Source of the DNA: an uncultured Saprospiraceae bacterium
Lineage (GTDB): Bacteria > Bacteroidota > Bacteroidia > Chitinophagales > Saprospiraceae
Reading direction: 5' to 3'
Assembly: GCA_943788055.1 (NCBI GenBank)
Contig: CALSOU010000002.1
Span: 1 to 64,000, forward strand
DNA: 64,000 nt
In this document: in pieces, positions 19,159-28,310 of the stretch
Position numbering within the stretch: position 1 is the stretch's first letter
Layout: each line of letters begins with the position of its first letter
Notes under the pieces: model-generated
What the model was told of the DNA's origin: nothing
What the model saw: the letters and a program-made list of their open reading frames with translations, nothing else
Database searches by the model: none
Program-made: the position numbers and the translations under genes

Positions 19159-20040
19159 TTATTGATCCACCTCAATGTAGAATATAAGCTCATCTCCTGG
19201 TTGTATTTTACCACTGCCAGATTCTCCATAACCTAAATCACTAGGAATTATTAGTGTTGCTTTACTACCCTTTGGAAGCAATGCTACACCTTCATCCCAA
19301 CCTTTTATCACGCGCCCTTGTCCCAATGGAAAACTAAAAGCCTGTCCTCTCTTCCACGAATTATCGAACTCCTCGCCCGTTCTCGCAAGCACTCCATAGT
19401 AATTTACTGAAACTCTGTTGCCCAACTCTGGTAAATCTCCGGTACCTTTTTCGTGAATGATATACTCTAATCCAGAATCAGTTTTCTGAATATCATTGCT
19501 CATTGCACCGCTCTTTATCTTAGCATAGTAATCAGCAACTTTAGAAGCGATCTCTTTTTCAACTGCTTTACTAGCTTCAATCAATTTAGCTTTTGCCTCT
19601 TGCTCAGCTTTTAATTTACTCTGATACTCAGCTTCATCAGCCATTTCAAAGAATCCGACCTTATAAATAAGACTATCGAAACCCGAACCTTGCGCTCCCT
19701 GATTTTTACCTAAATAAATGTGGATACTATCTCCAACAGAAGCATCTAAAAGAATTTCAGAAAAAGGACTTGGATTACCACCTGCACCTGGTTCAACTAA
19801 TTTCAAAATACCTGGTTGTCCTGATTCTTCTGAACTAAAGACCACTTCACCATCCAAGCTTACTACTTCTGCATTAAAGTATGCATAGTTGTTAAGTACT
19901 GCTTTTTCACCCTTACCTTGAGAAATTGTCTCGTATCTGTAACCCTCGGAAGTTTCTTTCACTTCGCTCTTAGTTACCGTTTCATTACATGATGCAATTA
20001 AAAAGCAAAGCATGCTCAATAAGATTATATTTTTTGTCAT
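19159..20040 (-). CDS. FKBP-type peptidyl-prolyl cis-trans isomerase, lipoprotein
   Basis: Speeds proline isomerisation during folding in the envelope. It has a lipoprotein signal (LLSMLCFLIASC, Cys18), an N-terminal domain of about 110 residues that itself looks like a diverged FKBP-like fold, a charged helical linker (about 130-165), and a C-terminal FKBP domain (about 190-293) with RVSVNYYGVLARTGEEFDNSW, FPLGQGRVIKGWDEGVALL and IPSDLGYGESG. At 293 residues it is longer than single-domain forms. It lies between a DHH phosphoesterase gene and prfB and has its own terminator. Confidence 0.92.
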   Translation of the reverse strand: MTKNIILLSMLCFLIASCNETVTKSEVKETSEGYRYETISQGKGEKAVLNNYAYFNAEVVSLDGEVVFSSEESGQPGILKLVEPGAGGNPSPFSEILLDASVGDSIHIYLGKNQGAQGSGFDSLIYKVGFFEMADEAEYQSKLKAEQEAKAKLIEASKAVEKEIASKVADYYAKIKSGAMSNDIQKTDSGLEYIIHEKGTGDLPELGNRVSVNYYGVLARTGEEFDNSWKRGQAFSFPLGQGRVIKGWDEGVALLPKGSKATLIIPSDLGYGESGSGKIQPGDELIFYIEVDQ

Positions 20041-20071
20041 TGTATTTTATAATATTTGAATAAAGTAAAAA

Positions 20072-21097
20072 TTATTTCTGGACTTCTCTTTTTTCCATAT
20101 ACTGCGGTAGAACTTCCTTAAACTTTTCGATAACCTTAGTTAGAGAACCATATTGCGCTCCACCAGCCGCATTTTTATGCCCTCCTCCTCTAAAATGATT
20201 TCTAGCTATTTCCTGAACGGAAATGTCTCCTTTCGATCTCATGGAGATTTTAACGATCTGTGGTTGCTGAGTTATAAAAGCTGCAAGTTCAATATCCTTC
20301 ATCATAAGCATATAATTTACTATGCCTTCAGTGTCACCTCGCTGTATATCAAAATTTTGGTAATCATATTTGTTCAGTACAATCAACGCAGTTCTGTACT
20401 CCTCTAGTATCTCCATCCGCTTATACAGCGCATGCGCAAGCAGTTTCATCTGCTTAACTTTCATGCTATTAAAGATGAGATCTTGTATTTCCTTTACATT
20501 GATACCAGTTGCTTGCATTGCGGCAGCACATGTGAATGTTTCGGGTCTTGTATTATACTTGAATGAACCTGTATCTGTTATCAATCCAGTCATAATACAA
20601 GTTGCTACTTCCATGCTTATCGGCGCACGAAATTCTAACTGTTTGATAAATTCGTAAACGAGTTCGGCAGTCGAGCTGGCAGTAGTTTCAGACAATCCAT
20701 AATCGTAAAATGGCTCTGGATCTAAATGATGGTCAATCATAATGATCTTAGCATCTTTCAATGATGCAATTTTTGCACCCAATCTATCAATCCGGTCAAG
20801 TGCATTAAAATCTAGCGCAAATACCACATCACAAGTGTCAATAAATGGATCAAGTTCCTCATTGTGTACGTCATAAATGAAGAAGCTCTTTATTTGAGGT
20901 AAATACGTAAAAGTTGAAGGATACTCACTAGGAGCCGCAACTTTTACATTATGTCCCATTTCTTGAAGATATAAGGATAGTGCCAATGATGAACCAAGGG
21001 CATCCCCATCAGGATTCCTGTGGGATGTGATTAATATATTTTTTGATATTCTGAGTAAATCTCGAACCTCTTGAATTCCTTCCATAAGCAGCCGCAA
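20072..21097 (-). CDS. DHH/DHHA1 phosphoesterase (NrnA-like oligoribonuclease / pAp phosphatase)
   Basis: Probably degrades short oligoribonucleotides and dephosphorylates 3'-phosphoadenosine 5'-phosphate in the cytoplasm. The DHH domain shows HRNPDGDALGSS (His26, Asp30, Asp32), VFALDFNALDRI and IMIDHHLDPEP, all metal ligands. The DHHA1 domain ends in HFRGGGHKNAAGG, which binds substrate. At 341 residues the length is typical of NrnA. It lies 31 bases upstream of the FKBP gene and may share its transcript. Confidence 0.9.
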   Translation of the reverse strand: MRLLMEGIQEVRDLLRISKNILITSHRNPDGDALGSSLALSLYLQEMGHNVKVAAPSEYPSTFTYLPQIKSFFIYDVHNEELDPFIDTCDVVFALDFNALDRIDRLGAKIASLKDAKIIMIDHHLDPEPFYDYGLSETTASSTAELVYEFIKQLEFRAPISMEVATCIMTGLITDTGSFKYNTRPETFTCAAAMQATGINVKEIQDLIFNSMKVKQMKLLAHALYKRMEILEEYRTALIVLNKYDYQNFDIQRGDTEGIVNYMLMMKDIELAAFITQQPQIVKISMRSKGDISVQEIARNHFRGGGHKNAAGGAQYGSLTKVIEKFKEVLPQYMEKREVQK

Positions 21098-21307
21098 AAT
21101 TCGATAAATATAATGACATATCCAATTTAAGCTGTAGCAAAAGACCTACTCAAAATTCATGTAGCGAATCTAATTCGTTAGCAAGCTCCATTAGGATTTC
21201 GATCAACAAACAGATTAGAGTATTTCAACAAGGAAGCTGATTAACATTGGCTTGCAAATCAGACCTAATAGTAAATCTGAACCTTTATAAGCTAGAAAAT
21301 ACTGTTT

Positions 21308-22267
21308 TTAGTACACACCGTTGATATCCAAACGGAATGTAAACTTACCACACTGCTCCGCAGGAGCATTTATATCCTTCTCATAAAGATAATTTTTTGC
21401 TACACGCAAAGCCTCTTTCATGAGTGCTTTATCTCTAATTGTAGTTTCTTTTCGATTCAGCTCAGTGTGGATTACTTGCCCTCTCGGATTTACACACATC
21501 TTAATAACAATTTTACCTGTTACTTTTTGACTCATTATCGTCCCTAAGCTCGGTGTCTTAATAATTCTTCTTCCGAATATACCGTTACCTGAGTCGTCAT
21601 AAGCCCCGGTACCTGCTCCACTATTAGCATCATTGCCTGAATCATCTTTTCCGCTCCCCGAACCAGAGGTTGAACTACCGCTTCCTGGATTCCCTGTACT
21701 AGGCTTAGTACTTGTATTATTGCTCCCAGGACCTGAACCAGATGATGATGGTTTTGAAGTACTGGGCTTTGGTTTTGACACAGGTATATCCTTTGCCGGA
21801 ATATCCGGAACGGGATCTTTTTCTGGCTGTTCAAGCTCTATGTCCTCAACAGCTTCAATTGGACTATCTTCTTCGACAATGTCCTCAACTATAGGATCAA
21901 TGGGGTCTGGTACTTCTTGGACGGCCTCGTCAACTATTTCCTCTTCGACCGGTTCTTCCTGGAGTTCTTCAATCACTTCTCGTATTGCTGGAACATCCTC
22001 TTGTATTTCTACTTCTTTTGCTCTTTCTTCTTTTTCAGCTTGCGCAGGAGGACCTCCAGCTTTTTCTCTACCCGAGGTGCTATTGCTACTTTTATCAAAC
22101 GAAAAGTCAATAGCTACGGCATATTGCTCGTTGATTGACTCATCTGGATCATCTTGAAACCTTCCGAAAATAAAAAGCAGGAGCAACAAAATTACATGAA
22201 TAGCAATAGAATAGTTTCTACTCTTTCTTTGGTTCTTTTGTTCTACAACAGTTAATTCCTCGTACAT
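21308..22267 (-). CDS. TonB-like energy transducer / inner-membrane anchored protein
   Basis: A 319-residue protein with one N-terminal membrane helix (SIAIHVILLLLLFIFGRF), a long Pro/Glu-rich stretch (about residues 75-175), a Ser/Gly/Thr-rich low-complexity stretch (about 170-225) and a C-terminal domain with TGKIVIKMCVNPRGQVIHTE, similar to the TonB C-terminal fold. This layout spans the periplasm to drive outer-membrane transport. The C-terminal match is weaker than in classical TonB, so an AglT/TonB-like variant is also possible. ExbB/ExbD genes are not next to it. Confidence 0.7.
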   Translation of the reverse strand: MYEELTVVEQKNQRKSRNYSIAIHVILLLLLFIFGRFQDDPDESINEQYAVAIDFSFDKSSNSTSGREKAGGPPAQAEKEERAKEVEIQEDVPAIREVIEELQEEPVEEEIVDEAVQEVPDPIDPIVEDIVEEDSPIEAVEDIELEQPEKDPVPDIPAKDIPVSKPKPSTSKPSSSGSGPGSNNTSTKPSTGNPGSGSSTSGSGSGKDDSGNDANSGAGTGAYDDSGNGIFGRRIIKTPSLGTIMSQKVTGKIVIKMCVNPRGQVIHTELNRKETTIRDKALMKEALRVAKNYLYEKDINAPAEQCGKFTFRLDINGVY

Positions 22268-22496
22268 AATTTATCTCTTTTGTCGTTGCAAGATAGTGAT
22301 AACTTTCTCTAGATCTATACTCACAAGTTACTCCCCTTAATCGAGCAAGTGTCAAAAATTACGCCATCTTTCTATAATCATGACGAATTGAAGTAGTAGA
22401 TTACACAAATATAAATATCATATTATATATTATCGTAATATATTGAACTAGTTTAAGAAGATCTTGCTAATCCTCGAGTTCGCATTTGTCAATGCA

Positions 22497-23384
22497 TCAG
22501 TCGTTTCGATTGTTAAACAACCGTGACTTCGTTTCCTGCTCGGGCTCCTCTTTCTTAAATGCTCGAACATCACCTGCTCCCCAAAGTTTATCCTTATATA
22601 TCCACTCACCCCCATCCTTAAAATATGCAGTATAGGTTCCGTCTGGCACAAAGGTATTACCCGATACTCCGGGAATTCGAGACCGAACTTCCATTAAATG
22701 GTCAATAACAACAGCACCCAATTCCTGATCATCTCGAATCGTCATTGAAACGTCTGCTGAATAAGTATATATCTTTCTATATTGCTCGATATTGCGAGCA
22801 GTCTCCTGTCTTTTGATCAACACAGGTGCTCCAAAAACGGGCTTTCCTTGATCGAATGACAGCACTTCCAAAACTTTCCTTTTTTCGTACAATGAAGGTT
22901 GACTGTAAGCGAAAAGTAAGTAGTGCTTTTTTCCATTATTGACAAAAGGCACCATGTGATAATATAATCCAGACACCCACCGTTCAGTGCCAAGCTCCTC
23001 AAACTCAATATCTTCTAGATTTTTTGTTGGTTGGAGTGCATAATATGAATTATCTTCCTTTAATTGGATGTATCCAAAATCAGTTGATTTGCCAGAGCGT
23101 TCATTAATCTGAAAAGTAAACAGTTTAAAACTTGAATCAGGAGGTATTAAAGTGCTAATATAGGGGGTGTTTTCGAGAGGGATTGAATAGGAACTCGGTT
23201 GATCGAGGAATCCTTCAAAGCGGGTTTTAAATTCTTCCAAAGCCTTAAGACGATGTGATTCAGCCTCTGCGTGGACCATCACGTCAGCATAAAAGAATAG
23301 ATCTTCTAAATTAGTCTTCTGAGCATCAAGATAATTGATAACAGCTACAAAAAGTAGAAGGGTTAAGGAAATACTTTTGAGCAT
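22497..23384 (-). CDS. Secreted protein of unknown function
   Basis: A 295-residue protein with a Sec signal peptide (LTLLLFVAVINYLDAQ, cut near residue 21). The mature part has an N-terminal helical segment of about 40 residues rich in Glu and Arg, then a predicted beta-rich body with repeated aromatic residues (VSGLYYHMVPFVNNGKKHYL) and a DGTYTAYFKDGGEWIYKD segment. The C-terminus is charged. No known domain was recognised. It is monocistronic, probably periplasmic, with no informative neighbours. Confidence 0.7.
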   Translation of the reverse strand: MLKSISLTLLLFVAVINYLDAQKTNLEDLFFYADVMVHAEAESHRLKALEEFKTRFEGFLDQPSSYSIPLENTPYISTLIPPDSSFKLFTFQINERSGKSTDFGYIQLKEDNSYYALQPTKNLEDIEFEELGTERWVSGLYYHMVPFVNNGKKHYLLFAYSQPSLYEKRKVLEVLSFDQGKPVFGAPVLIKRQETARNIEQYRKIYTYSADVSMTIRDDQELGAVVIDHLMEVRSRIPGVSGNTFVPDGTYTAYFKDGGEWIYKDKLWGAGDVRAFKKEEPEQETKSRLFNNRND

Positions 23385-23488
23385 AGATTCATATTTACCT
23401 TAAGATAACGCTTGAAAATAAAAATATGATACAAAGAAATTACAAGTTTTTCTTGAGCTTGACTCAAATAACGAATTTATCAGTACTA

Positions 23489-24022
23489 CTATATTGTAGC
23501 CAAGTCAAGATAATTTGGATAATCGCCCACACTACTATAGATAAAAGACTTTTCAATCTTGTCGTTTTCAAGAAGAAAAATTCCAGGAAGCTGAGTAGGG
23601 TCACCCATTACTTTATCAGGTCTATTACCTTTAATTGTTGCCCGGCCCATTCCCAACCAAGACTTAAATCCAAATAGTTGTTTGAAGTCTCCTTTACTAA
23701 GTCCGAATTCCTGATAATACTTATTGTCGACATCGGACACGTGATGAATGTCCCTGAATTCATACTTCTCAAACAACTCTGAAGCCTCTTGAAATTCAGC
23801 CATATGCACAAGTACAATTCGAGTACCCAAGCTAGTAATCTTATCCTTAATTTTCTTCAAGTCTGAAAGTGTTTCTCGACAAAACACGCAACCTAGATGT
23901 CTCAGAAAGACAAGTAGTACAGGGCTTTGATGACTAAGTTCAGAGATCGTTAATCCCTTTTCAGTTATCATTTCCTTCAGAATTCCCTTATCCTGTAATA
24001 TAAACATATCGTAACTTAACAA
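23489..24022 (-). CDS. Peroxiredoxin-like (AhpC/TSA_2, PRXL2-type) protein
   Basis: A thioredoxin-fold protein of 177 residues. It has a CxxC-type site FLRHLGCVFCRETL (Cys45, Cys48), then TRIVLVHMAEF and HHVSDVDNKYYQEFGLSKG, which follow the strand order of AhpC/TSA proteins. The LPGIFLLENDKI strand is the usual cis-Pro region. It likely works in thiol redox chemistry in the cytoplasm; the exact substrate is unknown. An internal ATG at codon 6 could also be the start. Confidence 0.8.
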   Translation of the reverse strand: MLSYDMFILQDKGILKEMITEKGLTISELSHQSPVLLVFLRHLGCVFCRETLSDLKKIKDKITSLGTRIVLVHMAEFQEASELFEKYEFRDIHHVSDVDNKYYQEFGLSKGDFKQLFGFKSWLGMGRATIKGNRPDKVMGDPTQLPGIFLLENDKIEKSFIYSSVGDYPNYLDLATI

Positions 24023-24108
24023 TTCTATTTAAAAACGGCCAAGATACATAATATCGGTAATAGTAGCCTAACTACGAAAAAGCTAGCAGTATTTTCTGAA
24101 TTAGAGGT

Positions 24109-24133
24109 AAAAAAAAGCCGCGCCAAAGCGCGA
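24109..24133 (-). terminator. Terminator downstream of mdh
   Basis: On the minus strand GTCGCGC pairs with GCGCGGC around TTTG and is followed by eight T. It lies 13 bases past the mdh stop. Confidence 0.85.
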
Positions 24134-24145
24134 CTTCTAATAATT

Positions 24146-25072
24146 CTACATTTTATCGTAAACACTCATAACTTCCCTTACATGACCTGCTGAAGTATTA
24201 AGGTCACTCATTTCTCTTTCATTGAGTTTAAGCTCAATAATCTCTTTGATTCCACCTTTTCCAAGCTTGACAGGAACACCTAAGAAAATATCATTTAGTC
24301 CAAACTCTCCATTTAATCTTGCACATACAGGAAATATTCTATCTTCATCTCGAACGATAGCAGCTACCATTTGAGCTGCAGCAGCGCCAGGAGCATACCA
24401 TGCAGAAGTCCCCATGAGCTTTACTAACTCTCCCCCACCTTTCTTTGTTCTATTTACAATCTCTGTCAGTCGCTCTTCTGAAATCAAATCCGTTACTGGA
24501 ATACCTCCCACGTTTGTATATCTAGGTAAAGGAACCATCGTATCTCCGTGACCTCCCAATAATAATGCTTGGACGTCTTTGACAGAAACTCCTAACTCCA
24601 TTGAAATAAAAGCACGATATCGAGCTGTATCCAAGATCCCTGCCATTCCAAAGACCTTCTTGTCACTCAAGCCTGAATGCTTATGAGCTGCGTATGTCAT
24701 TACGTCAAGTGGATTTGATACCACAATAATAATTGGGTCTGGTGAATACTTGAGTATAGAGTCAGTTACAGTCCCTACTATATTGGCGTTTGTAGAAATA
24801 AGATCATCTCTACTCATACCTGGTTTTCTCGGAATCCCTGCAGTAATAACGACAACATCACTTCCTGCCGTATCTGCATAATTGTCAGTTCCGATGACAC
24901 GAGTACTGTAAGAATCTATGGAAGCTTGTTGGTAAGTATCCAATGCCTTACCTTTCGCAAAATCTCCTTTAATATCAACAAGTACGATTTCTCGTACCAA
25001 ATCTTGATGTGCTAAAACATTGGCTACAGTGGCACCTACATTTCCTGCGCCCACGACAGTTACTTTACTCAT
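24146..25072 (-). CDS. mdh: Malate dehydrogenase (LDH-like)
   Basis: Interconverts malate and oxaloacetate with NAD in the TCA cycle. It shows the NAD-binding GAGNVG (8-13) with Asp33 after it, the substrate arginines Arg82 and Arg88 in PRKPGMSRDDL, Arg151, and the catalytic His175 in GGHGDTMVPL. At 308 residues it belongs to the LDH-like MDH branch found in Bacteroidetes. It is a single-gene unit, divergent from the M43 protease pair. sucC of the same pathway lies 3 kb away. Confidence 0.96.
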   Translation of the reverse strand: MSKVTVVGAGNVGATVANVLAHQDLVREIVLVDIKGDFAKGKALDTYQQASIDSYSTRVIGTDNYADTAGSDVVVITAGIPRKPGMSRDDLISTNANIVGTVTDSILKYSPDPIIIVVSNPLDVMTYAAHKHSGLSDKKVFGMAGILDTARYRAFISMELGVSVKDVQALLLGGHGDTMVPLPRYTNVGGIPVTDLISEERLTEIVNRTKKGGGELVKLMGTSAWYAPGAAAAQMVAAIVRDEDRIFPVCARLNGEFGLNDIFLGVPVKLGKGGIKEIIELKLNEREMSDLNTSAGHVREVMSVYDKM

Positions 25073-25262
25073 TCTTTAATTCTTTTAGTTTAGTATAAAT
25101 TATGTTTTCTTGATGACATATACGTAACATACTATATCAATTCAAACTACTTTTGTTCTTATTTTGTTAAAGATATAGGAGATCTTTAGTCTAATAACGG
25201 CAAATTTAAGGTTTCTCTCAGATTAGACTCGGATTAGACAAATTAAATCCTTTCATATTTCA

Positions 25263-25270
25263 TATTTTTG
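25263..25270 (+). promoter_or_regulatory. Bacteroidetes -7 promoter box TATTTTTG
   Basis: TATTTTTG fits TAnnTTTG and lies 18 bases before the ATG at 25289. It overlaps an in-frame TTG at 25268, which argues that this TTG is promoter and not the start codon. Confidence 0.5.
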
Positions 25271-25288
25271 ACGCACAAAATAAATAAC

Positions 25289-26785
25289 ATGAGAATACAC
25301 ACCCTACTGCTAAGTCTTGTAATGGCAGCAATAAGCTTTACAAGTAATGCACAATTTTGCGGATATGATTCCGACGCAGCTGAGACGGCAAGACTTCTAA
25401 GGAACAAAAAAGCATACAAGACAAGTGGTCCACAAAGATCGGTTGTGGATATTTATATTCCGATAACCTTTCATATTGTAAGTGAAACAAACGGAACCGG
25501 TGGAATTGACGAAGATAGAGTAATTGCTCAGCTCTGCGCGCTTAATCAAGACTACAATCCCCACGGTATTTACTTCTATCTCAAAGACAAAACTTTTAAC
25601 TACGTGAAAAGTACGATACTTTTCAGTTCTCCAACTGCGCAGTCCGCTGGAACGAAGATGATTACGGAAAAAATCAATAATGGTAAGAATTCTGTCAATA
25701 TCTTTATTTGCGAAAATGCAGATACCGGTGGAACAAGCGGTGGAACAACACTAGGTTATTATGATCCTTTCTTAGATGCTATTGTTATTAGAAAGCAAGA
25801 TGTCAATGCCTTCACAGGTACTTTATCACATGAGCTGGGACATTTCTTTTCTCTAGATCACACATTTAATGGTTGGGATTTCGAATCATATGATCCAGCA
25901 GTGCACGGAAACCCTGTAAGCTCGATGTTTTCGCCCGGTGGTGTTCAAAATGAACTAGCAGACGGAAGCAATTGTGAGAATGCTGGTGACTTTCTTTGCG
26001 ATACTCCAGCTGACTACAATCTAGGTCTTGGTTGGGCAGGTTGTGCACCATATACTGGTGGAGCAAAAGATTTCAATGGAGAGGAACTTGATCCGGATGA
26101 AGAAAACTTCATGGGTTACTTCATTGGTTGCGATGAGTATCATTTTTCCGATCTGCAGATAGAAATGGTTATAGCAGATTACCAGTCAAATGACAGAGAT
26201 TTCCTTAATAGTCTCAGCTATGTACCGAATTTAAATCTCAACCTTGACAATACAACTTTGGTAGCACCTGCTAATGCGGCAACTGTAGAAACTTATAATT
26301 ATGTCAAGCTAGAGTGGACTGAGGTATCAGGAGCAGATGGTTATATAATTGAAGTTACACAAGGAATTACCAATAGTATATACTTATCTCCAAATCCGTA
26401 TCTTCATATTACTGATTTAGAAGCAGATAAAACTTATCGATGGAAAGTGCTTCCATATTCAGAAGTTGGAGGTTGTGCAAGCTTTACAACCGAAAGAATT
26501 GTTAAAACTGGCAATATCTTAGCTTCATCTGAACTTTCACAAATAGGAATCTCGCTTTATCCAACTGTAATTGAAGGAGGAAGTGAAGTCATTATCGAAA
26601 GTTCAGGATCTTATGATGGAAATGTTAGCATTTTTGATGTTCAAGGAAAATTGCTCAACAATTTTAGACTAAATCTTCAGTCAGGATTAAATCGTATTGA
26701 TGATATTCCTAGCCAAGCAGGATTATACTTCGTCTCTGTTGTGACACTTGGTCAGCAACAAACCTTCAAATTAGTTGTTCAATAG
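25289..26785 (+). CDS. Secreted M43 zinc metalloprotease with T9SS sorting domain (copy 1)
   Basis: Extracellular pappalysin-type (M43) metalloprotease. From ATG 25289 it has a signal peptide (LLSLVMAAISFTSNAQ), a catalytic domain with HELGHFFSLDH (zinc motif HExxHxxxxxH at about 181-191) and later a Met-turn region in the GYFIGCDEYHFS area, one fibronectin III-like domain (ADGYIIEV...TYRWKVLPY), and a type A T9SS sorting domain ending TFKLVVQ. An in-frame TTG lies upstream but coincides with the promoter box. A paralogue follows 32 bases downstream on the same strand. Confidence 0.9.
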   Translation: MRIHTLLLSLVMAAISFTSNAQFCGYDSDAAETARLLRNKKAYKTSGPQRSVVDIYIPITFHIVSETNGTGGIDEDRVIAQLCALNQDYNPHGIYFYLKDKTFNYVKSTILFSSPTAQSAGTKMITEKINNGKNSVNIFICENADTGGTSGGTTLGYYDPFLDAIVIRKQDVNAFTGTLSHELGHFFSLDHTFNGWDFESYDPAVHGNPVSSMFSPGGVQNELADGSNCENAGDFLCDTPADYNLGLGWAGCAPYTGGAKDFNGEELDPDEENFMGYFIGCDEYHFSDLQIEMVIADYQSNDRDFLNSLSYVPNLNLNLDNTTLVAPANAATVETYNYVKLEWTEVSGADGYIIEVTQGITNSIYLSPNPYLHITDLEADKTYRWKVLPYSEVGGCASFTTERIVKTGNILASSELSQIGISLYPTVIEGGSEVIIESSGSYDGNVSIFDVQGKLLNNFRLNLQSGLNRIDDIPSQAGLYFVSVVTLGQQQTFKLVVQ

Positions 26786-26817
26786 GAAATTTTAATAAAA
26801 TTAGAAAAAAGCGATCT

Positions 26818-28263
26818 ATGAAGTTGCACCTAGTCATGGCTTTCAGCCTTATGACCCTATTTACCTATTCTCAGAACGAAGTGTCTCTAAATCCGTGTGG
26901 AACTTCGACGGATATTGAAGCAGATAAATTTCTGACCAAGTTTTTTGATGGAGAATTGAATTACAAAATTGTTGAAGATATCATATGGGTGCCTATGACT
27001 TCTCATTTAGTTTATCCGGAAGAAGGCAAGCCGAATTTCGATGAAGTGAATATTCTGAAGGCGCTTTGCCATTTGAATGAGAATTTCTCAGAAGTTGGTA
27101 TACAATTCTATCACAGTTCTTTTGAATATATTTTTAACGATGATTACTACGATCATGGATTCAGTGATGGAATTCAAATGATGAATGAAAACAACATTTT
27201 TGGAACAGCTAACAGTTATTTTGTCTTAAGTCCTGCTGGAAATTGTGGTTACTATGCTCCCAGTGGAGGTGCCGTTGCTATGGCCTTTAGCTGCTCTGGT
27301 GCATTTGACGATACTTGGGCACACGAAATGGGACATTACTTCTCACTTCCTCATACTTTCCGCGGTTGGGAAGGTGAAGATTATGTGAATAATGGTCAAA
27401 AGGCTCCAACTTTTGTAAACAACAGAAAAGTTGAACTAGCAGAAGATGATCCTGATTGCCAAATTTCAGGTGATAAGTTTTGTGACACTCCCGCTGACTA
27501 CTTATCTTTCAGATGGACATGCAACAACAATGGACTATCTAGTGTGTTACAATTGGACCCAGATTCTATTGCTTTCAGATCTGATGGATCATACTTTATG
27601 AGTTATGCAAACTCATCTTGCATGAACCAATTCTCTCCTTTACAAATGGAAGCAATGGTTGCAAATTTACAGAGTACAAAATCTTCACAGATTGATGCTG
27701 ACTATGAATTTGTTAATGTAAATACTGAAGAGACAATACTCGTGGCTCCTTCTCAGGATGAAATAATTACATCTCCGTCAACAACACTCAGTTGGGAGGA
27801 AACAGGAAATGCCACACATTACCAGGTGGAAGTAAGTAGATTTCCCGGATTTAACTTTTTAAACGTAAAGGTATACACTACCGATCTTAGCTTATTGGTT
27901 TCCAATTTACAACCGGACAAGACTTATTACTGGAGAGTCACTCCATTTGGAGATTCAGACTTTTGTACTGAAAAAACAGAAGAAAAATCCTTCACTACGC
28001 AGTTCACTCCTGTCTCAATAGATGATTTTCTTTCAGATAATTTTGAGATCCACCCAAATCCAAGCACTGATTTATTAACAATTAAGTGGGGCGGTAACGC
28101 TAAATTCAATATTAATTTCATGAATATTTATGGCCAAATAGTAAGCTCCAAAAAGCAAGTTGAAAATGGCACAAGCATTTTACACGATTTATCAGCGGGT
28201 ATATATTTGATCGAAGTAAGCAATGAAGATAAACGCGTTACAAAAAGAATAATCGTTCAATAA
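26818..28263 (+). CDS. Secreted M43 zinc metalloprotease with T9SS sorting domain (copy 2)
   Basis: A paralogue of the preceding gene with the same layout: signal peptide (LVMAFSLMTLFTYSQ), M43 catalytic domain with HEMGHYFSLPH (169-179) and the Met-turn segment SYFMSYANSSCMNQFSP, a fibronectin III-like domain (THYQVEVSRF to TYYWRVTPF), and a type A T9SS domain ending TKRIIVQ. The shared CDTPADY after the zinc motif shows recent common origin. The two genes are 32 bases apart and probably one transcript. Sequence divergence outside the motifs is large, suggesting an old duplication and perhaps different substrates. Confidence 0.9.
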   Translation: MKLHLVMAFSLMTLFTYSQNEVSLNPCGTSTDIEADKFLTKFFDGELNYKIVEDIIWVPMTSHLVYPEEGKPNFDEVNILKALCHLNENFSEVGIQFYHSSFEYIFNDDYYDHGFSDGIQMMNENNIFGTANSYFVLSPAGNCGYYAPSGGAVAMAFSCSGAFDDTWAHEMGHYFSLPHTFRGWEGEDYVNNGQKAPTFVNNRKVELAEDDPDCQISGDKFCDTPADYLSFRWTCNNNGLSSVLQLDPDSIAFRSDGSYFMSYANSSCMNQFSPLQMEAMVANLQSTKSSQIDADYEFVNVNTEETILVAPSQDEIITSPSTTLSWEETGNATHYQVEVSRFPGFNFLNVKVYTTDLSLLVSNLQPDKTYYWRVTPFGDSDFCTEKTEEKSFTTQFTPVSIDDFLSDNFEIHPNPSTDLLTIKWGGNAKFNINFMNIYGQIVSSKKQVENGTSILHDLSAGIYLIEVSNEDKRVTKRIIVQ

Positions 28264-28280
28264 GCTGAAGTGATTTTTTC

Positions 28281-28288
28281 TACATTTG
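28281..28288 (+). promoter_or_regulatory. Bacteroidetes -7 promoter box TACATTTG upstream of sucC
   Basis: TACATTTG fits TAnnTTTG exactly and lies 22 bases before the sucC ATG. No convincing TTTG was seen at the -33 position. Confidence 0.5.
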
Positions 28289-28310
28289 CACCAACAATCA
28301 AAAACGAACT

